From an uncultured Duncaniella sp. (lineage in GTDB: Bacteria; Bacteroidota; Bacteroidia; Bacteroidales; Muribaculaceae): a stretch of 64,000 nt of DNA. Made by a program: the position numbers and the translations under genes. Positions 34,123 through 41,532 of the stretch are shown piece after piece. The stretch covers positions 43,592 to 107,591 of the forward strand of contig CAJUGS010000002.1 in the NCBI GenBank assembly GCA_910586305.1. Reading direction: 5' to 3'. How positions within the stretch are numbered: the stretch's first letter is position 1; every line of letters begins with the position of its first letter. Below the pieces are notes generated by a model, which was not told the DNA's origin, did no database searches, and worked only from the letters and a program-made list of their open reading frames with translations.

Positions 34123-35391
34123 ATGATAAACTACTCAACATTCTCGCTCGACAACGGTCTGCGTGTCATCCACAACCATGATTCCTCCACCGCGATGGTG
34201 TGTGTCAACATACTATATAATGTGGGTTCGCGCGACGAAGACAGCTCTCTGACAGGGCTTGCCCATCTCTTCGAGCACCTCATGTTCGGTGGATCGCTTC
34301 ATATTTCCGATTTCGACGCGGAGATGGAGCGCGCCGGCGGAATGAACAACGCCTGGACCTCCGATGACTTCACCAATTTCTATGATATAGCCCCTGCCGT
34401 CAATCTCGACACTCTTCTGTGGCTCGAAAGCGACCGTATGCTTTCGCTGGCCTTCTCGCCCGAATCGCTCGAAGTGCAGCGCTCGGTGGTGAGCGAGGAG
34501 TTCAAGCAGACCCACCTCAACCGTCCCTACGGCGATCTGATGCACCACCTTCGCCGGCTGCTCTACAGCGTACACCCCTACCGCATCCCCACCATAGGCG
34601 CTGACCTCTCGCACATAGAGAAGGTGAGCATGGAGGATGTGCGCGAGTTCTTCTTCAACCACTACGCCCCCAACAATGCCGTGCTTGCCATCTCGGGCAA
34701 CGTGAGCGAGGAGGAAGTGCGCGAGAAGGTGTCCTACTGGTTTGGCGACATCCCGAGACGCGACATCAAGCCACGTCTCTATCCGTCGGAACCGCCCCAG
34801 ACATCTCCGCGCTCGGCCACAGTGTGTGGCGACGTGCCACGCGCCTTGGTGGTGGTGGCTTTCCCCATGCCGGCCTACGGCGAGGAGGGGTATGTGGAGT
34901 GTGACCTCATCACCGACATTCTGTCGTCGGGGCGCGCGGCCCGCTATTACCGCCGTCTCACCATGGGCGACCCGCTTATAGCCGAGGCCGATGCCTCTAT
35001 CTCGGGAAGTGAAGAGGCAGGTTTCCTGATGCTCAAGGCAAGTCTCAACGAGGACACTCCTGAGGCTCTCGAATCTGTGCGCTCACGTCTCATATCGGAG
35101 GCCTCAGCCCTCCATATGGAAGAGTCGTCCACCCACCCCGACGGCGTGAGCGAAGGGGAAGTGAGACGAGCAGTCAACCGCTATCTGACGCAGAACGAAT
35201 TCCGCTCGCAGAGCTTCACAGGCCGTGCCCAGGCCCTTGCCATGGCCGAGATGCATGGCGAGGATATCAACTCCATCGCGACACTGTATGAGGCTGTCAC
35301 CGTGGCCGACATAGCCTCGACAGCGCGACGTGTCATAGACCCCAACCGCGCCTGCACACTCTTCTACCGCACCAAGGGCACCTCTGAGTGA
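34123..35391 (+). CDS. M16 family zinc metallopeptidase
   Basis: A 422-residue pitrilysin-type peptidase of the small, processing-peptidase-like group. The inverted zinc motif HLFEH is at residues 48-52 (H48, E51, H52) and the third zinc ligand is Glu125 or Glu126 in SVVSEEFKQ. The second, inactive M16 domain (about 170-350) shows GNVSEEEVREKV and the typical RxxY region is seen as RAARYYRRL. No signal peptide is visible, so it may be cytoplasmic, or moonlight in peptide turnover. It forms dimers or works with a partner in other organisms. Its stop lies 5 bases from the stop of the convergent terminase-like gene. Confidence 0.9.
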   Translation: MINYSTFSLDNGLRVIHNHDSSTAMVCVNILYNVGSRDEDSSLTGLAHLFEHLMFGGSLHISDFDAEMERAGGMNNAWTSDDFTNFYDIAPAVNLDTLLWLESDRMLSLAFSPESLEVQRSVVSEEFKQTHLNRPYGDLMHHLRRLLYSVHPYRIPTIGADLSHIEKVSMEDVREFFFNHYAPNNAVLAISGNVSEEEVREKVSYWFGDIPRRDIKPRLYPSEPPQTSPRSATVCGDVPRALVVVAFPMPAYGEEGYVECDLITDILSSGRAARYYRRLTMGDPLIAEADASISGSEEAGFLMLKASLNEDTPEALESVRSRLISEASALHMEESSTHPDGVSEGEVRRAVNRYLTQNEFRSQSFTGRAQALAMAEMHGEDINSIATLYEAVTVADIASTARRVIDPNRACTLFYRTKGTSE

Positions 35392-35396
35392 CCACG

Positions 35397-37292
35397 TCAC
35401 ATGGAGCGGTAGAGATCGGAGAGGGAGAGGTCCGGCGGGACAGCCACAGGCGCGTCAGACACATGAATCCACAATGCTATGGCCCTTGACATAAGGATGT
35501 CGTCGTGGCAGTCTCTGCGTGCGGCATATGAACCATCGGCCCTCACCTCATACTGCATCAGCTCGTCGCAAGCTTCGGAGGAATGCTCCAGATATCCGCC
35601 GTCGCGCACGAGGGCTATCAGATTGGCAATGACCGAAGGCTTGGTGCGCACATTGGTGTGGAATCCCGGCTTGCGTGCCGGCACACCCGGAGTGTCCGTC
35701 TCCATATCGTCGCTGCGATAGTAGAGGTTAGGATAGCTGTCGGCAAGCATATTGAGTATATACCTCCCGCGCCCCTCCGAGGATGTCTCCCACGTGTTGC
35801 TCTCCACCACGAGCAGAGCCTCGTTGTACCAGGCCGCCAGGGCCGCCGCCTTCCAGGCCAGCAGGTCGTGGTCGATGTGACCGCGCCACTGCGCCACCAC
35901 CTCAGGCCTGCGGTCGGACGCCGCCTGCGCGTCGGTGTGCCTGTCGAGCACCGATATCACCGACCAGTCGGCCCGGCGGGAACGTCCACCTATATCCACC
36001 GCCGCAATATACTCGCCCCCCCTGCGCGGACGAGCCCACACAGTGCAGCAGCCTCTGTCGGAGACCACGAACTCCGGTGATGATATGTCGGATGGCCTCC
36101 CGCCACGACATCCAGTCACCTCGCCGCGCTCGGCCTTCAGGCCACATCCCTCAGCCCGAAGCCTCTCCACATCGCCGGATGCAAACACGTTGAAGCTTGT
36201 GGAGCAAAACGCCTCCTCGGGCGTGGTGGGATACTCGGCCAGCATGGCGCGGTGTTCCACACCCTCCCGCCGTTTTCCATGATACCACGCTATCGACTCC
36301 AGAGTGCAGCCGTGGCGATACCAGAGGTCTCGCTCATAGTCGTCGAGGTCGTTCCACAGCGCCGCAGGGTCGGCCACAGGCTCGGAATAGATCTCTATCT
36401 CATACCACGGGACGAAGAACGGCCTCTTGTCAGACTTCCCCTCCACCGCCCTCAGCCACTCGCGATGGAAGAAGTTTCCCACACCGTTGGCCGTGCTCTC
36501 CATCACCACCATAGACAGCTCCTTGCGGGCCACGCCCGACACTACGGAGCGGATGAGGTCTTCGGGACGATGGAGCAGAGTGTCCTTCCAGTAGGCCACC
36601 TCGCTCAAATGCACCAGCGAGCAGTCGAGTCCGCGCGCACTCTCCTGGCTCTCGCTCGAGCACACCGTCACTTTGCAGTCACGGCCCGGGATGAAGCGCG
36701 TGTTGTTCATGCGCTCATAGGGCCGCAGACCCGGTTTCCCCTCCTCCACCCAGTAGTCGGCGGGATAGGAGTCGAGCAGGCGGGTGTACATCCCCCTTAT
36801 CGTAGCCGCTATATCCTTGATGTGGGCGCAGATGAGCGAGTTCCAGTTGCGACGATGCACCATCTGTATCCAGGCGAAATATACCTGGACCACCGTGGAT
36901 CCGCCCCACTGCCTGGCCTTCAGCATTATGAAGCGTATGGGAGCTGCTGAGAGACGCACTCTCTCCACCTCGCCTACAAATCTCCGCTGGGGGGCGTTGA
37001 GTCTGAAGGGTATCACTTCTCCGCTGTCCTTGTCGGTGATACGCACACACTTCACGGCCCAGTACTCGAAGTCGTGGCGGAAGCGGAGCATATCGAAGTC
37101 ATGACGCGTGTAGGCCGACGAATATTCAGGGTCGCGCAACATCGTTTCGGGCAGATGGAGGGTGACTCCGTCCCTGACCACCGGACGGCGCAGAGGCGAA
37201 CGCGGATCGCCCACGGCAGGGTCGTAGGCTCCGAGTCGGAGAGACTCGCTCCTGCGACGCGCGTTCTCGATGATGATTTCTTCCATGTTCAT
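35397..37292 (-). CDS. Phage-type terminase large subunit (TerL-like)
   Basis: A 631-residue protein with both parts of a DNA-packaging motor. The ATPase part has a deviant Walker A, KARQWGGST (residues 125-133), an LVHLSEVAYW block in the Walker B position (about 226-235) and the coupling motif ESTANGVGNFFHREW (265-279). The RNase H-like nuclease part has its three acidic positions: DIGG (Asp433), VVES (Glu497) and HDDILMSRA (Asp597/598). All key residues are intact, so it is not decayed. Start ATG 37292 overlaps the stop of the upstream gene (ATGA). There is no portal, capsid, small terminase or integrase gene near it. Confidence 0.85.
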   Translation of the reverse strand: MNMEEIIIENARRRSESLRLGAYDPAVGDPRSPLRRPVVRDGVTLHLPETMLRDPEYSSAYTRHDFDMLRFRHDFEYWAVKCVRITDKDSGEVIPFRLNAPQRRFVGEVERVRLSAAPIRFIMLKARQWGGSTVVQVYFAWIQMVHRRNWNSLICAHIKDIAATIRGMYTRLLDSYPADYWVEEGKPGLRPYERMNNTRFIPGRDCKVTVCSSESQESARGLDCSLVHLSEVAYWKDTLLHRPEDLIRSVVSGVARKELSMVVMESTANGVGNFFHREWLRAVEGKSDKRPFFVPWYEIEIYSEPVADPAALWNDLDDYERDLWYRHGCTLESIAWYHGKRREGVEHRAMLAEYPTTPEEAFCSTSFNVFASGDVERLRAEGCGLKAERGEVTGCRGGRPSDISSPEFVVSDRGCCTVWARPRRGGEYIAAVDIGGRSRRADWSVISVLDRHTDAQAASDRRPEVVAQWRGHIDHDLLAWKAAALAAWYNEALLVVESNTWETSSEGRGRYILNMLADSYPNLYYRSDDMETDTPGVPARKPGFHTNVRTKPSVIANLIALVRDGGYLEHSSEACDELMQYEVRADGSYAARRDCHDDILMSRAIALWIHVSDAPVAVPPDLSLSDLYRSM

Positions 37293-39796
37293 TTCAGCAT
37301 CAGTTTTGAGGGTGACAGCGCGATACCTTCGACGCGGAGCGACATATAGTGGCAGTGTATGGCACGGACGGCCAGCAGACACGGATGCACGAAGGTCCCG
37401 TCGAGGCTGAATGTGGCCAGCGGAGCCACATCCTCATCCGGAGTTCCGCAGTCGGTCACAAGCGAGGCCTCTCCTGCCACGACGGTGCCCGACAGGCCGA
37501 GGCGGACCATACGGCGGGAGCCCGGGTGGAAAGACACGGGAATGCGCGAACAGTGGACAAACCGGTCGTTCGAACCGGTCTCGGCCGATGCGTCGAGCAC
37601 TGCTCCCGAGGCCGAGAGCAGCCTAAGTCCCGAGGGGGTGGACAGGAGCGACACGATGCGCTCCACACTGCGGGTATAGGCATAGCCCTTGGACGGGTTC
37701 ACCACCGTGGCCTCAAGCGAGTTGGCACGGAGCAGCCACAGCTCTCCCCGAGGGGTATTCCATCCGGCCATCTCGCCCGAAAGTCTCTCGCGAACGGGCC
37801 TGACTCTGTTGCCCGCGAGGAGCACAGGCTCACCTCCGGCCAGGGCCACGACACCGGCCGGGGTCTCGGTGACAGCCATTGCGGCCTCCACCCCGCGACG
37901 ATCTATGAGGAGCGCGGCCCCTATGGCTCCCGGACGGCACACCACCATGGATATCCCTCCCGGGCCGAAAGCATAGAACTTCACTCTCGACATATCAAGC
38001 GAACTCCCGGCCCGCGCCACAGGAGCGACGGCCTTCACTGCGCCCACGTCGGAGAAAGCCACGTCAAGAGCCGAGAGCGGGACGGCCACGTCGGCCAGAA
38101 CCACCAGCTCGGGCCATCCGCATGGGCGCGGACGGGCCACAGGGACGGCAAAGCCATCGGCTGTGCCCTGCCCAAGAGCCACAGGCGCAAGCGCGGGGTC
38201 GAGATAGAAGCTCCACTTTCCGCCGGCTGCCGGAGAGAGGGGAAACTCGGCCTGCACTCCCGGGGTGAGCAGTGTGAGTTTCCCGGCCTCGGCCGAGGGA
38301 TAGACCAGCAGCGGCGACACCGCCACCGGACGCAGCGAGTGGAACACCGACTCCCTTACCATTCTCGCCCCGCCGGACATATCCACCACCGCAGCAGCCG
38401 GAGTGGCTCCTCCCGGAACTACGGAAGCCGAGACACAGAGCTGTTCGAGGGGATAACCGTCAAACGGACGCGATGTGATTCCGCCCCAGAGCACGGCATC
38501 GCCGTTGCGTGCCGAGGCTGACGCGACAAACGAGTGTGGCGGCATGATGAGACTGCGGACAACGTCTCTCGGCGCGGGGTGTTCCACCCTACGGGCCACC
38601 AGGCGGTTCATCACGAGCATCTCACCGGAAGCCGACGTGAGGCCGGGGCGATAGGGATTCAGATGCAGACAACCGTCAGAACCTTCGGACGGCAGAGGCG
38701 ACGAAGCAACCACGCGCATACTCTCGTCGAGCGATGCGAGGACGGCATTGACGCGATCGTACATCATACCTCCTCTCTCGCCCGGCCGCCGCCACCGGCT
38801 CACGCCCGGCAGCAACGTGTGCATCACCATGGTATTGTCGGCACTTGCCACGGGCCGTCCCGTACACGGAGCCGCAACCACGAGTGGATGAAACTGTGGC
38901 GAGACGAGTATCTCAACAGATGCCAAGGCCTCCCGCCATGCATCCGAGATACCGCGCGCCAGTCTCAGCCCCAGAGTGAAGCCGCGGGCCGACACGCGCA
39001 CCGGCCCAAACTGTCTGAATCCCTCGCCCGACATGGGTATGTCCACCTCGGTGAGCTGTAGTCCGCCCTCGGGGCTCACCATCACCGGCGGCGAGGTATA
39101 GACCACGTCGCCCGAACGTGAGCGCAGGCGGTAGCGGGCCATGACCGGCTGGATGAACTGCCTCGATGCAGCCGCCTGGTCGGCTACATTGAGATAGGCT
39201 CGACTCATGCGTGACGCAAGAGCCTCGGCATCGGCCGTGTCGAGCACCGCCGACCGAGAGTCGTATTGGCCCGTGGCGGTGTAGCGTCCGGTGTCGGCAA
39301 AGAAGGTGGTGCCGTCGAGACGCTCGAACATCATGGAGGGAAGCCCGTCGGTAGCCGGGCCGGGCAGAATACCCCACACTCCGTCGCGCCACGCCACCCC
39401 AACGGCTCCCTCGGCGGTCATCACCGTCCAGCCCTCACCTGTGGCCACGGCGGTCAAGGGCTGTGATGCGATGGTGCCGAGCAGGCCGGTCTCCGCTCCC
39501 TTGCACACAATGAGCTGAAAGTCTCGGACGAGCAGGGTGGAGACCACACCGTCGGGATGGGTGAACACTCCTCCCGGCACAAATAGCGCGCCGGGCAGAC
39601 GGTCGGACAGAAGTTCGGCCGGGCGTCCCACTCCCTCAAGACCGCCCTCGGGCAAAGGCCTGAGATTATGGCATCGCGTCACCGTGTCGCCTCCTGCGGA
39701 AATCCCTTCGGCAGGAAAGCTGACGGTCGCGGTAGCGCGGCCCTGAAGCTGGGAGCGGCGGCAAGCGGGTGCCGGTGTGAAGAGTGAAGTGTCCAT
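37289..39796 (-). CDS. Large beta-rich protein of unknown function, partner of the TerL-like gene
   Basis: An 835-residue protein that I do not recognise by family. There is no signal peptide or TM segment. Residues about 40-60 (CHNLRPLPEGGLEGVGRP) open a run of short beta strands in blocks of about 40-50 residues, separated by Gly/Pro turns, which looks like a propeller; the pattern of 'network of values then rescaling' resembles tail-tube or packaged-DNA-stabilising phage proteins but I see no firm match. Codons are GC-rich. The start is the ATG at 39796, because an upstream TTG in frame lies inside the -7 element. It ends overlapping terL. Likely a phage structural gene or a domesticated derivative. 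Confidence 0.6.
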   Translation of the reverse strand: MDTSLFTPAPACRRSQLQGRATATVSFPAEGISAGGDTVTRCHNLRPLPEGGLEGVGRPAELLSDRLPGALFVPGGVFTHPDGVVSTLLVRDFQLIVCKGAETGLLGTIASQPLTAVATGEGWTVMTAEGAVGVAWRDGVWGILPGPATDGLPSMMFERLDGTTFFADTGRYTATGQYDSRSAVLDTADAEALASRMSRAYLNVADQAAASRQFIQPVMARYRLRSRSGDVVYTSPPVMVSPEGGLQLTEVDIPMSGEGFRQFGPVRVSARGFTLGLRLARGISDAWREALASVEILVSPQFHPLVVAAPCTGRPVASADNTMVMHTLLPGVSRWRRPGERGGMMYDRVNAVLASLDESMRVVASSPLPSEGSDGCLHLNPYRPGLTSASGEMLVMNRLVARRVEHPAPRDVVRSLIMPPHSFVASASARNGDAVLWGGITSRPFDGYPLEQLCVSASVVPGGATPAAAVVDMSGGARMVRESVFHSLRPVAVSPLLVYPSAEAGKLTLLTPGVQAEFPLSPAAGGKWSFYLDPALAPVALGQGTADGFAVPVARPRPCGWPELVVLADVAVPLSALDVAFSDVGAVKAVAPVARAGSSLDMSRVKFYAFGPGGISMVVCRPGAIGAALLIDRRGVEAAMAVTETPAGVVALAGGEPVLLAGNRVRPVRERLSGEMAGWNTPRGELWLLRANSLEATVVNPSKGYAYTRSVERIVSLLSTPSGLRLLSASGAVLDASAETGSNDRFVHCSRIPVSFHPGSRRMVRLGLSGTVVAGEASLVTDCGTPDEDVAPLATFSLDGTFVHPCLLAVRAIHCHYMSLRVEGIALSPSKLMLK

Positions 39797-39817
39797 ATGC
39801 CTGTGATGTTTTTTCTG

Positions 39818-39825
39818 CAAAATTA
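39818..39825 (-). promoter_or_regulatory. -7 element of the two-gene TerL unit
   Basis: TAATTTTG on the minus strand, ending 21 bases before the ATG at 39796. No TTG is seen at the -33 position. It is divergent to the promoter of the fucosyltransferase gene. Confidence 0.6.
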
Positions 39826-39887
39826 CGGCGCTGAAAAGCCCGAAGAGTGCGATAACGCCGCATAGTGGGCAGAGGGACTACTCTTTT

Positions 39888-39918
39888 TTGCCCGAATCGC
39901 AAAAAACCGTTATTTTTG
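39888..39918 (+). promoter_or_regulatory. Promoter of the GT10 gene
   Basis: TTG (39888-39890), 20-bp spacer, TATTTTTG (39911-39918); ATG at 39937, leader about 12-15 nt. Confidence 0.8.
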
Positions 39919-39936
39919 CAGATAAAAACAGATGGA

Positions 39937-40905
39937 ATGGCCAATATCACCGTCAAATTCGTGAATTTCTGGAATGGCTTCAACGAGTCGGACAACCGCT
40001 TCGTGGAGCTGCTCCGCACACGCCACAATGTCACAATCATCCCATCGACGGACCCCGCCGAGCCCGACCTGCTCTTCTTCTCGATATTCGGCACTCCCCG
40101 CCACTTCGGCTCCCGAAGCATCAGAATCTACTATACCGGCGAGAACGATGTGCCCGACTTCAACGTGTGTGACTATGCCATATCCTTTCATCCCATCACG
40201 TTCAGCGACAGGCATTTCCGCTACCCTCTATATATGCTCTACAATCCCTACGGTGTCGAGGGCGCTTCATGCGCGCTATCTGACGACATGGCCACCGCCC
40301 GGGGATTCTGCACGGCTCTGCTGCGCAACACACAGTCGTGTGACCCGATGCGCATCAGCATCATAGACACCGTCGAGAGCTATAAGCCCATAACCTACGG
40401 CGGTCCTTTCCGCAACAACACCGGAGGCCCCGTGGCCGACAAGATAGAATTCATCTCGGGCTATAAGTTCAACCTCGCCCTGGAGAATTCCTGTGTACCC
40501 GGCTATGTCACCGAGAAGATTGTCGAGCCGTTTGCCGCCGGCACCGTGCCTGTCTACTGGGGAAGCGAGTGGGTCAACAACGACTTCAACCCATCGGCCT
40601 TCATCAACGCGTCGAACCACGCCTCGCCGGTCGACCTGGTCAAAGCCATCAGCGACATCGACAACGATTCCTCACGGTATCTCGAGATGCTCAATGCTCC
40701 CAAGTTCCGTCCCGGAGTGCCCGGGAAGTACGACGAGGGACTGCTGGAATTTCTCGACAACATAGTGGTGAACGGCCGTCGCCACGTGAGCCCCTACGGA
40801 ATGTCGGGCACCATCTATGCCATCGACTCGCTCACCCGCCCGGCCTATCACTCGGTGTGGACCAGGCGTGCTCTGAAGTTACTGAAAAAGCTCTCCGTGA
40901 TATGA
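39937..40905 (+). CDS. Family 10 glycosyltransferase, probable alpha-1,3/1,4-fucosyltransferase
   Basis: A 322-residue enzyme. The GT10 signature is seen in YKFNLALENSCVPGYVTEKI followed by EPFAAGTVPVYWG, the GDP-fucose-binding region of the family (conserved ENS, G-Y-x-T-E-K). The N-terminal half (FFSIFGTPRHFGS, YYTGENDVPDF) matches the acceptor domain. It would move L-fucose from GDP-fucose to a GlcNAc or similar sugar on surface glycans; Bacteroidales fucosylate capsule and surface glycoproteins. C-terminal KLLKKLSVI is basic-amphipathic and may touch the membrane. Start ATG at 39937 is fixed by the promoter. Sits between terL and rdgB without other glycan genes. Confidence 0.9.
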   Translation: MANITVKFVNFWNGFNESDNRFVELLRTRHNVTIIPSTDPAEPDLLFFSIFGTPRHFGSRSIRIYYTGENDVPDFNVCDYAISFHPITFSDRHFRYPLYMLYNPYGVEGASCALSDDMATARGFCTALLRNTQSCDPMRISIIDTVESYKPITYGGPFRNNTGGPVADKIEFISGYKFNLALENSCVPGYVTEKIVEPFAAGTVPVYWGSEWVNNDFNPSAFINASNHASPVDLVKAISDIDNDSSRYLEMLNAPKFRPGVPGKYDEGLLEFLDNIVVNGRRHVSPYGMSGTIYAIDSLTRPAYHSVWTRRALKLLKKLSVI

Positions 40906-40949
40906 CCTCTCTGCAATAAACACCACCCAGCCGACGTTATTATATAGAT

Positions 40950-41528
40950 ATGCAGGAATTAGTATTTGCCACCAACAACGCTCATAAGCTCGAAGAGCTG
41001 CGCCGCATCACAGGCGACAAGTTCACCATCCTCTCGCTCAGCGACATCGGATGTCACGAAGATATACCCGAAACCGCCGACACCCTGGAGGGTAACGCCC
41101 GCCAGAAGGCGCGCTTCGTCAAGGAGAAATATGGCTACGACTGCTTTGCCGACGACACCGGCCTCATGGTCGACGCGCTCGGAGGCGCCCCCGGGATCTA
41201 CTCGGCCCGTTATGCCGGCCCGGGCCACGACAGCCGTGCCAACATGGCCCTTCTGCTGGCCAACCTCGAGGGTGAGACACACCGCTCGGCTCGTTTCGTG
41301 ACCTGTATCTGCCTCATCAAGGACGGCGAGGAACACATCTTCGAGGGGCGTGTGGAAGGCGAGATACTCACCGCCCCCCAGGGGGATGCCGGATTTGGCT
41401 ACGACCCCGTGTTCCGCCCCGACGAATCGGACCGCAGCTTCGCCCTAATGAGCGCCGACGAGAAGAACACCATCAGCCACCGTGGCCGCGCCACAGCCGC
41501 ACTCCTTGATTATCTCCTTAACCGCTGA
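40950..41528 (+). CDS. rdgB: XTP/dITP diphosphatase, non-canonical purine NTP pyrophosphatase
   Basis: A 192-residue HAM1/RdgB enzyme that removes dITP, XTP and ITP before they enter nucleic acids. N-terminus ELVFATNNAHKLEELRRI is the family start (ATNNxxKxxE); further motifs are CFADDTGLMVDALGGAPGIYSARYAG, FVTCICLI, and GDAGFGYDPVFRPDE, with FALMSADEKNTISHRGRA (S-x-x-E-K-x-x-x-S-H-R). Length normal. The PorZ-like gene starts 4 bases after its stop, so they are probably cotranslated. Confidence 0.97.
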   Translation: MQELVFATNNAHKLEELRRITGDKFTILSLSDIGCHEDIPETADTLEGNARQKARFVKEKYGYDCFADDTGLMVDALGGAPGIYSARYAGPGHDSRANMALLLANLEGETHRSARFVTCICLIKDGEEHIFEGRVEGEILTAPQGDAGFGYDPVFRPDESDRSFALMSADEKNTISHRGRATAALLDYLLNR

Positions 41529-41532
41529 CACC

